64,000 nucleotides of DNA, from NCBI GenBank assembly GCA_013368445.1, contig JAACJO010000001.1, forward strand, positions 1,922,001 to 1,986,000, given 5' to 3'. The notes beneath the pieces are model-generated. The model was not told where the DNA came from. It saw only the letters and a list, made by a program, of their open reading frames with translations, and ran no database searches. Every line of letters starts with the position of its first letter. Position 1 is the first letter of the stretch. The translations under genes and the position numbers were made by a program. Shown here one piece after another: positions 33,606 through 46,966 of the stretch. The DNA comes from Leucocoprinus leucothites (taxonomy: Eukaryota; Basidiomycota; Agaricomycetes; Agaricales; Agaricaceae).

Positions 33606-36404
33606 ATGGTACCATATACTTCTTCGCACAATGACTCTTTAAGCCATGCACAGATGACCAGGAGGATCCTCTGGAAACTGGACTGTCGCGTCTTGCCGCC
33701 ACTAGCGCTGGTGGGTCTATGAATCTGATCAGCTTGTCCCGAAAATTGACAGTTTGATGTTAGTTATGGCTCGCGAACTTTATTGATCGGAGCAACATAG
33801 GCAACGCAAGGTGCAACAATACGCTGATAAACAATGAGAGTCGATAGCTCACCTTTCTGGTTAACATCCCAGGATCGCGGGTCTTGAACGTGACGCCCAC
33901 CTTCAAGGGAATCAATTCAATATTGTTCTAGCTGGTGCGCCCTTAGCTTGAGCATCGCTGTCCTGCGATATCGCTTGACCACTACACATACAGTCTTCTA
34001 TGCAACGTGAAACTTCACACCTTCGTTTCTTGCTTCTTTGTTGACGTGTCCACAGCTATCTCGTCGTTGAAGTACCCTCCAATATTGTCATGAAAAAGAT
34101 CAAACCTAATGTAGGGAAGCCTCCCCACGAAACCCACTCCGGTTCTCACAGACTCTAGCGCTGGATTCCTATTCTCGTTGCCGTCTGGGGTGTTGTAACT
34201 ACATTGACATCTCTCGTCAGGGATATTGATATTCAGTTCAGACGGCCACATTAACTAACACGTCCCAACAGGTCAATAGCTATGGCGGTCTTTTGGCTAT
34301 CCGCCTCTGTCTTGGGCTTTGCGAAGGAGGATTATTGCCAGGAATGGTGACGACAATCCTCATACAGTGGTATACCCGGGCTAGATCGACTAACCAAACG
34401 TCCTTCTTAGGTCTTATATCTTAGCATGATCTATAAACGCCATGAGTTTCAACTAAGGTACGCATACTTTTCTGACTGTTCTGCCTTGCGTTTCCTTGAA
34501 CTATATTTCCTAGGGTTGGAATCTTCTATGCATCTGGTAAGTCCACCATTCCCAGATCTGCTATTGAATTAGATGTTCAATGATGTGATTTAACCGTTGC
34601 TTGATCAGCCTCACTATCTGGAGCCTTTGGCGGTCAGCAAACCTTTTGCCATGAAAAATCTTTATTTATCGCGCTCTCTGCCTCACCCTCTTTAGGCCTC
34701 CTTGCGTCGGCGATTATCCAAATGGAGGGTGTAGGAGGGCTCGCTGGGTGGCGCTGGATTTTTGTAAGTTGTATATCCCCCTTTTCCCCTGAAATAGTGC
34801 CGAGTGACATCCGCAGATCCTAGAGGGTATTGCGACCATCCTCGCCGCTGGTTTTGCAGCCATTATCCTTCCCGCGGATCTAGCCTCTGCTAATTTCCTC
34901 ACCCAGGAGGAGAGAGATTTTGCTGGTGAGCTGTCTAACAAATTGGCTGAATATTGGAATTTCACGATCGTGTCTCTATTCAAGTCCGTCGATTCAGAGA
35001 GGACGGCGAACCAGTAGAAAATGCTTTAAGTAATACAGTCAGCTCACCCACGGATGAAAAACCGGGCGAAGGCACTCGTTCTCACACCGAATCAGTACAA
35101 TCAGCTATACTGTTGGAAACACACTCGGATGACGAACGGTTTGAGTGGAGAGAAGTCGTCAGAGGTAGGTGCCTTCTTTGATGACCACATTTTCAATGGG
35201 ACATGATAAACTTGGATATCAGGTTCCTTAGACATACAAGTTTGGCTCTCGGGCATTGCATACTTGGGGCTTTGCGTCAGCCTCTACTCGTACTCTCTGT
35301 TCTTGTATGTTCTGGGTCCTATCAGGCTGTAAACGAGTGTCTCACATTGTTACAGGCCTACAATTATAAGCGGGTTAGGCTACTCTGGTGCGCAAGCTCA
35401 GTTACACACAGGCAAGTGATAACATCCAATTTGGTCCTTACTACTCCATCTCACTGAGAGTGCGCCAAAAGTACCCCCATATGTCCCAGCGGTATTTCTC
35501 ACCGGCAAGTGTCACATCTGAAGCCAAATTTTTTGTGAACCTAATTCCAGTAGTCGTGGTGGCTTACCTCGCTGACCTCCTGAAATGGCGAGGTCCCTTC
35601 ATCCTGATTTGCCTTCCGCTTGCTATCATCGGTGAGCTGCAACCTACAGCCATTTGCGCAAAGCTCAACGGGGTACTCAGGCTATATAATTGCTGTCGTC
35701 GCCACTGATAATACCACGAGATACATCGCTGTCTTCTTCATGGCTGCTGGCGTGTGAGTTTCCTACATGTCTCCGTGCGAACCGCTCACACTAAACGGTT
35801 CCGTGCCTAGCTACCCATCTGGACCTTGCATCTTGTGAGCCTATATCCGGATGGTACCAGGCGGCGAATACCTCATCCGATGCATACCCTATCTAGGTCA
35901 ATTCTACCCAATAATAGCCGAGGCCACTACAAGAGAGCTACAACAACTGCGCTGCAGCTCGCTATAGCGAACATGGCGTGAGTCCAATCACCATGAATTA
36001 TTTGTCTCTATTAAACCTTCGTGGGATGCCATTACGCCATTACAGGGGCTTTCCTGCTACATTTGTCTATACGCAAGGCAAGTTACTTGACAGGCATTTG
36101 CATCTTTATTTACGTCATCAGCAGATCAAGCCCCCGAGTATCGCAAAGGCCATTCGATCGTTCTAGGATTTGTTGTCCTCGCATGGATACTTATTGCAGC
36201 TAATGTGTAAGCCATGTGGGATCTTTAGGTGTTTATCCAGGCATTGATGATGATTCCCATAGGCGGTACTGCATCTGGGAGAACAAAGCGAGGCGTGAAG
36301 GTCGTCGTCAGGATAATATTGATAATTATTTGGTCTTGGTGAGAGAGGGCAAGACGAAGGCGCCTATAGGAGACCGTCATCCTGATTTTATGTTCACACT
36401 TTGA
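33606..36404 (+). CDS. MFS transporter, DAL5/allantoate permease (anion:cation symporter) family
   Basis: Plasma-membrane 12-TM carrier for small organic acids, vitamins or allantoate-type solutes; the exact substrate cannot be told. It looks broken in single frames, but 23 exons join to exactly 517 codons (516 aa). Conserved blocks run in order: RRILWKLDCRVLPPLAL, LANFIDRSNIGNARIAGLE, YLVVEVPSNIVMKKIKPNRW, GLLAIRLCLGLCEGGLLPGM, MIYKRHEFQLRVGIFYASAS, LSGAFGGLLASAI, GWRWIFILEGIATIL, a cytosolic loop rich in Ser/Glu, then VYPSGPCIL and the C-terminal YRKGHSIVLGFVVLAWIL. One exon is 13 nt (TCTTCTATGCAAC, about 34002-34014). Three introns, at 35412-35471, 35505-35550 and 36078-36124, have GC donors (GCAAGT). 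Confidence 0.87.
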
Positions 36405-36597
36405 GGGGTAGAGGAGTTCGAAATTTGGAAGAGTAGGTGATGAAATAGCAAGGTATACTGATGTAAGAATACACATTGCACAATGTATGGCTACAAGATC
36501 GTTGAATCAGTATGATGAATTAGGCTTTGCGATGACACAAGATATTGGATATTGCAAGAAGTGGTCCAGGAAAGTCCTGATGTAGATGAGATGCTGA

Positions 36598-39500
36598 CTA
36601 TGATCCAAGGAAGCTAGAAAATCATTAGTGCTCAAATGATTCCAAGATTGAGCTGGAACGTACTTCTTATTGATTTCATCCAGGAAAGGTTCAAAATTGA
36701 CTTTGACCCTACCGTCGAAGAGGGCTAAGCAGGTCTGTTTCTCGTATTTTGCCTGTAATAAATCTTCCATCCGTATGTTTTGCGTGGCGACTTTACTCGT
36801 GATCCCGAGCATGGTTGACTCCAGGATCAGGGTGAAAATGCCAACCGAATCGGACGAAACCTTAATGTGGAATTTGTCGTATTGGCGAGGGGAGTACTGC
36901 TCAATGGATAGCAAGATTTTCTTGTCGTAGAGATCTCTCGCAGTGTAAAAGTATGATCCAAATTTTGGAGTGATTCCTGCTTTCTGGAGTTCACGGACGT
37001 GCCAGTATTGTTTCGTAAATGGGATGATAAATCGTTTCTTCCTGAAACCTAGTGAGCAAGCCATAGTCGCAATGCCACGCGGCTGATCTGGCGCACCCTT
37101 TCTTTTGCTGCATGGTATTCATGGCAGCCTGTACATGGTCTTGGTAACTACTGATTTGTTCTTCGTGATATTTCTTGCGCTCTTGCAAATGTCGAAGCGC
37201 CTCTTTCATGCTCTTTATCTCGTGCTGGCGCTGTAAACGTTTCCTGTGTTTGCTTCGAACATCACCAGCGATTGCATTGAGAATTCCTTGAAATCCGTCA
37301 TCACGAGTAACTTTGCCTTGTTTCTCGAGCTCCAGAAGATTTGTAATGGCCAAGGCTTTGACGGCGGCAAATCTCCAACTGCATCGAGGTGAGAAGTTCC
37401 CTATCACGAAAGAAGAAAAAAGAACCTCACGTTCTAATGTCTTCTAACCTATATACATCATTGCCAATTGCAGATGGCTGTCGTCTCGAGTGTTGTCGGG
37501 TTTGCTCGTTGAGGGCTTCTGCTTCAAGGATATCCTCCCAAACGGATTCATCCTGCTCGGTGACAGGGCGCATCAACGATTCCAAGAGGTCTTGAGCAGG
37601 TTGGACTCGCAAAATCGCTAGCACACCGCGCTTGGCTTGGACCCAAAGTGTCTTTTCTTCCGCATGAGGGTCTACCAAGACGCTTTCAGTAAACGGGATG
37701 CTGGTGGCCCACGGGTGATCTCACCTTTGACAGTAGCAAAGCGATTGGTTAGCTCTAGGGTAATAGCGGTATCTCGGGCATCCTTCAATTCTTCATCGGC
37801 AAGATTCGGCACTCCTACCAGTTCATTGAGTATGACTCGCAGAGTATCGTTGTGTTGCGGTGCCTTAGGAGGAGTAAGACTATACGATCGGAATTTGAAC
37901 ACTCGGAGCTTACCAGGAACTTGAGATGTTGCAGGAGTAGGCTGTGCATCGTGTAAACCTCGTTCGGTGAAATGTAAATAGGCTTTGGCTGTACAGTGAC
38001 ATCAAGGAATTCATGTGCATAGAAGTATGATTCTGCATCGGAAACATCGGCAACTACCAGGGAGGCCAGAGTCAATACTTTCTTCTTTTGCAGTATCGAG
38101 CTTACCTTCAAACAACCAAGCCGACATGCGCCCAGAGGCCTCGCGAACGAAGTCGTTTATCGGCATGTAGATTGGCTGGTCATCGCCAAATCCTCTACCA
38201 GTGACGATCTGTGTGAGAACTTTGGACACTTGGGCAAGGTTTTTCCGTGCAGTGACTTTGACGGTCTTCGGAACAATTTCAAAGACTTCTGGTGTCCTAG
38301 CGAGCAGACGGTGAATTGGTGGGAATAAAAGTCAGTTTTGAACGATCAACTCACATAATGATGGGGTAGATATAGCGATAGTAGACCAAGCGCCCAATGC
38401 AGGCCGCATATTGCTCTTCCGAGCCGTCAGGAAACCGTTCCTAGTAGATACTCAGTATTGTGAAATCCCGTTGAGGAACTCACTTGCCCTCAATGCGAGA
38501 AGGGTTTCGCGAGCAAGATACCTCATACTGAAAGGCATCTTCTTGGTAGATAACGTGATAGCTTTCACAAAAGCATCCGTCCACCATTGAACGAGTTGAA
38601 GTTCTATGACAAGTTAAAGCCAGAGCACAGAATGCAGGAGAATCCGTGCTTACGGCGGATGTACATAACCCTTGTCTCAGGATATTCGAGGGCTTCTCGA
38701 AAACTAACATCCTTAGGGGCAGGACTGGCCACCCCTGATTTAAGTTCTTCCATAGTAATGCGCGAGTGATGTAACTTTGACAAGGTTAAGTATCAGTCGC
38801 GACAGTCACGACGAAAGGAACACACTGCTGTTGGATCCGTCTCGAGGTCCAAATCAATGGAGTCAATAACTTCCCTGATAATGGCTTGAAAAGCCTCTCG
38901 CGCAAAAGTGCTTTGTTTTGGTCGGATATAATGGACGGTGATATTCAGATAAATTGGGTGGTTCCGCACGAGGTCGTCGATGGAATTCGCGCTCGCAATT
39001 TCATCCCGAATTCCAAGCTGCCTATAATTAGACGGGTCTGTAAACCAACATACGAGGAAATAGCTTGCCTGAAGTAGCTTCAGAAGTAGGAAATCTTCAC
39101 GGCGATCCTGACCATAACCGAATAACGTAAGAACTACTCTCTCTGTGAACCTTCGGCTGGGCTCTGGCACCCCATCTTGAGATAACTTCAAGAACAGGCG
39201 ACTGAGATATTCGCCATGCGTTTGTAGCAAGTAGAAAAGCTGCTGATAGAGCTCGAGCTTTCTTCTGGCGGTATGATCCACAGTACTTGATCCGGAGAAA
39301 GGATCACCGTGTTCTGCGAGGAGTTTGATCCTGGCAGCATGCATTGTTGCGCTATCGGTCCCCTTCCGTTTCTTTGCATTATCAACAACCAACGCAACTT
39401 TAACATCAAGGTTGTTGACTTCGTTCTCTAGCGCTTGATTCTCGCGAACGCATTCTACAACCTGCTTCCTCAGTCTCTCCACTTTGATCTCCTCCTGGAA

Positions 39501-42500
39501 GTCCGCCTCGGAATCATCAAGCAAGTGAACAAAATTCTTGATTGTGCCGACAGACACGTTGGTACCCATGGTGAGTTGACGATATTGCTCACGGGTCTCC
39601 TTCGCCCTGAAAAGAGATTGTATTTTGACCACCTTGCTGAGATTAGTGCGATAGTAGTCCATCTTCTCGTTGAAGCAACGTCTGACAAGGACACCGCGTA
39701 ACATCGCTTGTAGGATGGTAGCGACATGGACGTTACGATGGAGGTGGTCCCGCCAAGAATGATAGTCGTTTCTAATGAAGGCACCTCGAATTGCAGCTTG
39801 AAGGTTTGTCACATCAGGAACCGCGCACTCGAGATTCCGTTTCAGCTCAACGTGACGGTGTTGGACTAGGCTGGCTCGGGCAAGCGCTTGGAGGGAAGAA
39901 ACCATCTTCAAGTTCCTCGGAGTCTCAAGAGCCTTCACAAGACTCGTATGATGTTGACGAGCGACTTTAGCTCGTGCCTGGGCTTGGAAGGCTATCATGA
40001 GAGGGGTAACACGTCGCAGCCCACGTATAAGGGCAAGTAAACGCTTTCTTGCCAGGTACGTGCGTGCTGCCGCTTGGACACGGATCACCACGTCTGAGAC
40101 GTTCTCCAATTTGGCCAATTGGTTCCGAACACGGCGGCGGGCAAGGATCCCACGGAGCTGGGCTTGCAGATTAATGAATACTGAGCTCATTTTGGCCAAC
40201 TGATGATCCTGCCTTTGCAGGGATCGCCGAAGGAGTGCACCTCTGGCTATAGCTTGGAAACGAACGACGGAAAACCCTATTCTAGGCCGACTGAACGTCT
40301 TCTTTAGCTCTTGTCGTGCTGTTCGCGTAATTCGAGCACGAGCAAGTGCTTGCAAGTGAGTCATCGAAGTGCTGATAGTACGAAGGGCCCCTTTGAGTTT
40401 CTGAAACCGACGACGCTGCAAAACACCGCGAGACTGTGCTTGAAGCTTAACAACAGCTGAGGAACTTGCTCTAATTCGATACATATACGCCATCCAACGA
40501 CGTTTTGCGAGAATAGCTCGGGCTGCAGTCTGCATTGCAACGAGCCAAGGAATTAAGTTTTCCCGCTCACGTCTCTGGCTTCGAATTCGACTTCGGAGCA
40601 GGAAACCTCTGCATTGTGTTTGGAATTTGACAATGTGCCGCTCAGCGAATCGCATCCGAGCTTGGACGTTGATATAAGCTCTTCTTGCAAGATAACCCCG
40701 AGTGAGGGTCTGAACAGCGATGATGGCACCTCTGTTTTCCTGTAGAAGCCGATGTTGACCTGCGCATGATGAGATGCAGGCTTCTTTCTATGCTGATGAA
40801 TGACTCACGCTCTTCCTCGGTCTCCACCTCAAGCTCCGGTTCTTCATTTATCTCCTTGGCTAGCTCCCTCCCAACATTACCGAAATTAGGCATCGCAACG
40901 CCTGACTCCTTCAAGCCTTTCTGAGTCTTTTGCAGGTCGTCATCGGAAAAGTGGAGGTGACCAATTAGGTTGCCAATTCGTTGTGCCATTCCTCGACGTG
41001 CAAGTAAGTGGCTTGAAAAGAGAAGGTTAGTTCAGGACATAGGTCTATCGGGGTAAAGCCAAGTACTACCTCAGGGCATGAATACAATATATGACTTTGG
41101 GTATATTCTTCTTCTCGTATAAATCTGTGAGTTCAAAAATGAAGCCCTAGTTTCTTTCTTAGAGAGAGTTATTATGACAGTATAGTTAATCAAGCTCACC
41201 TCGGGCAATCCTACGTCACGAACAAACTTGAAAAATATGTTGATGTTATCTGAATGACGGAAATCACGAAGATTTGATGACTTATTAGTAGAAATAGATT
41301 AGGCGTGCCACTTCTCATTCAAGGCACTACAGGTCTTACCTCAAAGATACGTCGAACTGCTTGAGGATGAAAGGCCCGGACAAGCTTTGCAAGAACAACA
41401 CCGTTGCGAAGTCCCTCCTCCATTTCCACAATGTTGAAGCCTATTTCTTCCCCAAGACATCCCTCGATCCATTGGTGAGCTTCTCCAACATGGCAAAGGT
41501 ATTCATATGCTTGAATCAGATGTCGCTGCGTGTCTGCCCAATTGCTGCCATAATACCGAGATGACGGGACCGGAGAAGCGGGACCGCTAGGTGCCTTTAG
41601 CTGGAGGCGGCCAGGAAGCCCAGCAACACCGTCACTCTCGGGGACGGTAAAGCCAGGAATTTCAGGTACACTTTGACTACGCGAAGGGGAGGCTGGTATG
41701 ATCCCGTGCACCTCGTGCCTTTGCCAGTTCCTTTTTAGTGGAACTGCGTCACCCTCTTCTCGGTTCGGCTTTGGTTCCCCAATCGAGACAGCCTTCTCCT
41801 CTTCCCAGTTTTCGTCGCCGTCTCCACTTGCTATACGAGGGAGATGTATTCTACGACCAATGATAAGGTTATCACCATAAGTCGAAGCCTTTTTGCTGGA
41901 CATGTAAGAGCTCCTATACGGAGTAGGAGACATGACAGATGAAGGTGGACGCCCCAGAGTTGTCAGTGGTGGTGGTGGTGGAGTGCTTGCCTTTTCCTCC
42001 GACAGAGAAGTGACAGAACTGGTCCTTCCAAGAGTATGAAACGGTTTTACGGGGCTTTGATCGTGAGTGAGAGAAGTCACGGATTTATTGCGACTGAGGG
42101 AGTAGAACGGCTGTTGAGCGCTCTTCTCAGGTGTCGATAAAATGGCGGAAGATCCGTAAAGCGAACGTGATCGATTTCTCTGCAAAGCAGTCACAGAGGT
42201 TGCTGCGGAAGGAGAAAACATATCATGAGTGGACTGGGTAGATGTGGATCCTGTATCATGCTTGGTATCTGGTTCATCCAATAGAGTCTTTGAGCTTGTT
42301 AGAGGAGAATACGAGGACAGAGAACTGTGACTGCGAAGAGGGGAAGTTTGTCTGACATTAGACGTCCTGGGTACCTCGTAACTGGGACGGGTGTTAGACG
42401 AAGCAAATATATTTTGCGAGGATAAAGATGCGCTCGAGAGTGTGTGCTTGGATGAAGAAGTAAATGCAGGAGCTGAGGGTATGTGGATCCGGTGAGGTGA

Positions 42501-43070
42501 TGCTGATGATGGTGAATCTGCTTCAACAGAGATTCCTGTGGTATTGGGGGAGAGTGGTGAAGCAATGATGGGCTCAGGCATGGTTCGTCGTTTGAGGTAT
42601 GTTGGTGTCTTTTGCATTTCTGGGGATGCTGAAGACATCGACATTGTCGTGACGCTCGAAGGCCCGTTATGTGAGGACGTTGAGCTGCTCGTGGTATTCG
42701 GCGAAACATTTTCTAAAGCAGTAGACTGTGGCCTTGAGCTGAGGGTGTCGCGGGTAGGACTAGTATTACTATGAAGTTCCTCCGCCTCTGCCTCTCGCAC
42801 TCGCTCCTCCCACTTTCCCCTGAGTACATCTAGGCTGCTACTGGGTCGATGTGAGGGTGCCCGTCTCCTCGGTCCTGGGGATGTGTTTGAGGAGGATCCT
42901 GAGGGAGTAGTGAGAATTCCTATTCCTGACTGAGAGTTATTGCGTGATAATCGTGAGCCTCCCCCTATAGATGATGTTCTTTCGAGGAGGCGCGTCTGGT
43001 AGGCAAATGGTCCACCAGACGATGACTTAGGCGTATGATGAGGTGTCTGGTTTGAGGAAGCCATGAACAT
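36598..43070 (-). CDS. IQGAP family scaffold (Rng2/Iqg1-like)
   Basis: Cytokinesis scaffold linking actin, calmodulin and small GTPases at the division site. Domain order from the translated exons: a Ser/Thr/Pro-rich disordered N-terminus of about 480 residues, a calponin-homology domain (QWIEGCLGEEIGFNIVEMEE, LRNGVVLAKLVRAFHP, SDNINIFFKFVRDVGLPE), thirteen IQ motifs (first IIAVQTLTRGYLARR, last VVKIQSLFRAKETREQYRQ), a coiled region, a RasGAP-related domain (HGEYLSRLFLKLSQDGV, TLFGYGQDRREDFLLLKLLQ), and the RGC C-terminal domain (MEDLLQAKYEKQTCLALFDG, VNFEPFLDEINKNFLGS). The largest exons are 43070-about 41342 and about 40655-38793; several short exons link them and follow. A second ATG at 43064 is equally possible. 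The stop was placed by removing the intron before FLGS. Confidence 0.9.
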
Positions 43071-43403
43071 ACAGGAGCATAGGAAGGAACAAAAGGTTTC
43101 GACGTCGTAGCGAGGGAGAGGTCAACGCCGATAGAGCATCGACAGAGAACGCCTGAATGATGAACGCGAGAACTCAGGACACTTAGGGGCACGTGCAATG
43201 GGAATTGCCTTTTTGGGATACACGGTTACAAATGACAACGGCAACCCTCTGACCTCGCTTTGACCGCAAACCTGAGCTGACTTGATACTCCACCCACATC
43301 CCGTTGCTTGTGCAGATGATGGATAATTGATTCATGGTACATCAGGATAAAGAGAATATGTTATTTCCCTCGACCGAGGTGACACGATCGCCGATTTGAG
43401 AAC
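43071..43403. other. Intergenic between IQGAP start and the acyl-CoA synthetase-like 3' end
   Basis: 333 bp; promoter of IQGAP by orientation. Nothing further is recognised. Confidence 0.35.
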
Positions 43404-46141
43404 CTATAGCTTTGATGAAAGCTTCGTCTGCCGCTTCTCCCATTCAGCACGAGCAAGCTTGCGAAGTTCGCTCTTGAGCACCTTTCCAGATGCAGTTTGC
43501 TCTGCCATAATGCGTCAGCAATAAAGAGCGTCTAAAGTAAAGCCTGCATACCAAATGGCTTGTCCTGAATCAGGATCATTACCGGCACGGCGAACTTAGG
43601 TAGCCTGAGGACATGACATTTAGGTGAGAGAGTGGATGACGTATGGAGACCACCACAGACCTCTTCTCTGCCAAGGTAATTAGCCCTTCTTCTGTCACCT
43701 GACCCCTGTTTTCCGGCCGAATAGATACAACAGCGGCAACTTGCTCGCCCAGGCGGGGGTGAGGGATCCCAACAGCTGCAACCTCCGCCACGTGAGAATC
43801 AGAATAAAGTGCATTTTCCACCGACACAGAGTCCTAGTGGAAGGTCAACCATAAAAATTAAATAATGAGTAGGTTTACAAACAATGTTTTCGCCTCCACG
43901 AATGATGATATCCTTGACTGGTTAAACACATTAGTAGCCAATATTAGCTCGCTAGGTAACAGCTTACTTCGGTCACGAATATAAAGGAAGCCTTCCTCGT
44001 CTAGGTAGCCTAGGTCACCGGACCTGAGCCAACCGTCCTTGGTTAACACTTTGTCTGTTGCAGCTAAAAAAAGCAAACCCTTGAGTAGATGAGTCCGATA
44101 TGAACAGGTTTCATACCTTGATCGCGCCAATATCCTTGCATGACGTTGGGACCTCTTATCCAAACCTCTCCAACAGTACCAGTGGGTGCTTGCTTGTCAC
44201 CGTCCATAACAATAATGTCATTAACAGGGGATGGCAGTCCACTGAGGATATCATAAACCGATGCTCAAGAACCACGGCCTTGCAAATCAGTTGAGTTCGT
44301 TCTTACCAAGTAGCCGTCCGGGCAACATAATCCTCTCCCGCTACAGGACACTCTCAGACAGGAAATGCAAGGTAAACCGACGTAGCTCACCAACGCTAAC
44401 TGCAACGCTATTGGTCTCGGTCAGACCGTATCCTTGGCTCCTAAAGTGACTCCATGATATCGTGTTCGTTGGCTTTCAACTTCTAGGTAACTCACATAAC
44501 TGCGTCAGGGAAGGCTTTCTTAGCTCGCCTAGGTAAAGTGTCGTGAGCCGGAGCACCACCAAACAGGAGTCCTTCAAGTGGATGGCTAGCGAGAGTACCA
44601 TCTGTAAGGTCCGATACCATAGACGGAACACTGGAACCCGCCTGCCGTGAATAGACACTCTTGAGAGTGAAGTAGAAACGCACCCTCCTGCTACGGTGAC
44701 ATGCTCAGCCTTAATCAGCCTAGGCACATCAGAAGTCTAAACAAGCCGGGATATATAAAAAAGCTGAAATTCAAGTAAATACCTCGTGGCTGAACTGAAG
44801 TGAGTGGCTCTAGACTAAGGCTATTACTAAGTCACGCACCTTCTTGAATATCCCACTTGCGCATCAGAACAATCTTTAGTCCACCCATAGTCCCCAACAT
44901 CTAGTCACAGGATGAGCCTTTGCGTCACAATGGCGCAGTAGGATTACCATACCGTCAAACTGGTCGAACCAGTTACGTGGAAGAGTGGAACCGAGATCAA
45001 CATACTCTTTTGAGGTTCTGGGACTGGGACTGGGAGGTCCTCTCCACGACGGAGTGCCGCACGGCGGCCGCCGACCATCACCTTGAGCATATTCAGAGTA
45101 TGAAGATGAGATGTAGTAAGATCACTTACATTCGCAGCATTAGTAAGCCATTGGCGTTGAGTGCTTAAGACACCTTTAGGCATGCCTGTCGTGCCTGTTG
45201 ATACATGAGAAACGGAAGGCCACTATGTGAATTGAGTCCGGCGAGATAACATACCCGACGTGAATAAGATTGAGGCGTTATCCTCCGGAATAATACCAGG
45301 GTCATTAGTCATAATGTTCTGTGGATTTCCCTTGTAGTTGGTCAAGGCATCTTCCCAAGTCACCATGCCAGTCCACTTTCCCTTGCCTTCTCGGGCCTCC
45401 AAGACCAAAAAACCGTTTGTTCCAGCATCAGTAGTGAGCTTTGAAACGATGGACTCCAAACGATCCGCACGCTCGGAGTCCAATACAATTAGCTTGCACT
45501 GGGTATGCGCGAGGCAGTGGTACAGAGTACCGAGAGGAAGCCAGCTGTATGAATGGTTAGTGGGGAGTATTCTGACAAAGTTTATGACACCAACGCATTG
45601 GCCAGTACTGATACGGCACCAATGAGGTCTAGTCACTCGAAGATAAGACAATGCGAAGGCTGCCGCGAAAGAATGAAGACATACGGCAAGCCCAAAAGGC
45701 AACCAAGAAATCTGGATAGTTGCGGGAGCAGATAGCAACTCGATCACCTTGGCGAGGGCATCAGACATGCAAACAATACAGAAACGGAAAGCTAGTACAG
45801 ACCTTTACAAATGCCATATACATCACGATACACCGCTGCAGCTTGAACAGACCGCTCGAAGACCTGGCGGTACGTGTATCTCTGTTTCTCATAGACAACG
45901 TACACCTTGTCTGCATGGTCCTTTACGGCTAAAAGCCAGAATGCACGCAGAGAAGGCCAGAGGTGCTTATACACTCGTAAAAGACGACCATTGATGAACC
46001 GTGTCTCGAGTTCATGGGGTGTCCCAGGTGCGCACAGGATGGCATCGACTATAACACGAAGGAATAAAGTGAAAGTGGGGGGAGGAGCCAAACCGGCGGC
46101 GTACCTTCAGCAAGCGTTCGTTTTGGCTCCCAGTCAGACAT
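43404..46141 (-). CDS. Acyl-CoA synthetase-like AMP-binding enzyme with peroxisomal targeting signal
   Basis: ANL-superfamily ligase that activates a carboxylic acid through an acyl-AMP to the CoA thioester. The first exon encodes [12 protein letters not shown] and ends at a donor near 46105; roughly a dozen introns follow. Motifs are in order: [20 protein letters not shown]; the nucleotide loop [10 protein letters not shown] (created by the splice near 45250); [20 protein letters not shown] with [72 protein letters not shown]; and the C-terminal lysine loop [16 protein letters not shown]. The last three residues are SKL, a canonical PTS1, so the enzyme should be peroxisomal. Class looks like medium/long-chain or 4-coumarate:CoA-ligase-type acyl activators; the substrate cannot be read. 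Confidence 0.85.
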
Positions 46142-46966
46142 TAGACCAAGGCAGGCACAAGTACTGAAGAGCGAAAATTACGAAATGGGAGGGGAAACAG
46201 GCGCGCGGCAGACTTTATATGAGAAAGTAACCGCTCCGGAGCTGTCACGGCCGAATTTCATTGTGTTCAAATCCGCTGGGAATCTCGATAGACAAGGGTC
46301 GTGATATCCCATGCTTTTTAGCCACTGAGTGAAGGTCAAGTGGTCTCCGAACCCAATATCTGGCATCCAATCCTGTACAAAAGGGGGAAGAGGGAAGGAA
46401 GAATGTCATACTAAGTTGCCAGGTGTGCTTTTTTGGGAAACTTTCTCCTTGAATCACTGATCAGTGATCAAACAGGAATTTGGCTTTTGTTACCACTTGT
46501 CAATAGATATCCACCTTCGTAAGTACCGTGTATATCGAAGGAAGGAAAGTGTAAGTATACAATGGTATTCCTCCTACTGGGCATCAAACGCGGGCACTTC
46601 GGATTTGATCTGAGTTGGACAACGAGGCGTACCGATTCGAAGCCCTCAACAAGTCTTAAAATTTGGGCCTTTACTAGTACTTACAGCACCTAAGATCTGC
46701 CGATTCAACCATATATTTTGAATTAATCAAGTCAACAATATCAATACGTTCGAATTTTAAGCTTTAAGGACGTGGTTCCTATGAATGATGTGTAGTCCAG
46801 CGGTTGAGGAATTTTATGAGTGTGCGAATATCTAAAAATAGAGAGCCAACTACTTTCCGCGAGTCAGATACAACTTAGGAAGTGAGAGGCGTGGCAGTGG
46901 CACACGACCTCTTAAAGTCTGTAATTTTTAGCCTTCAGCTCGGCCGTGTGGCACATCGCGGGCAGG
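46142..46966. promoter_or_regulatory. Divergent intergenic region upstream of the acyl-CoA ligase and VIP1
   Basis: About 825 bp carrying both promoters. AT-rich around 46660-46760. A short palindrome, TGATCAGTGATCA, sits at about 46458-46470. Short frames on the minus strand (46178-46457) have no recognisable content. Confidence 0.35.

Noticed and set aside
33860..34000. tRNA-like signals (A-box-like TAGTGGTCAAGC and B-box-like GTTCAAGACC on the minus strand)
   Set aside because: No acceptor or T stem pairs, and the bases are explained as exons and introns of the MFS transporter on the + strand.
33606..36404. MFS transporter pseudogene
   Set aside because: All stops fall in introns once GC-AG donors are allowed; the 23 exons join to a whole number of codons with all family motifs.
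46560..46660. B-box-like GATTCGAAGCC suggesting a tRNA
   Set aside because: No paired T stem, D arm or anticodon stem could be drawn around it.
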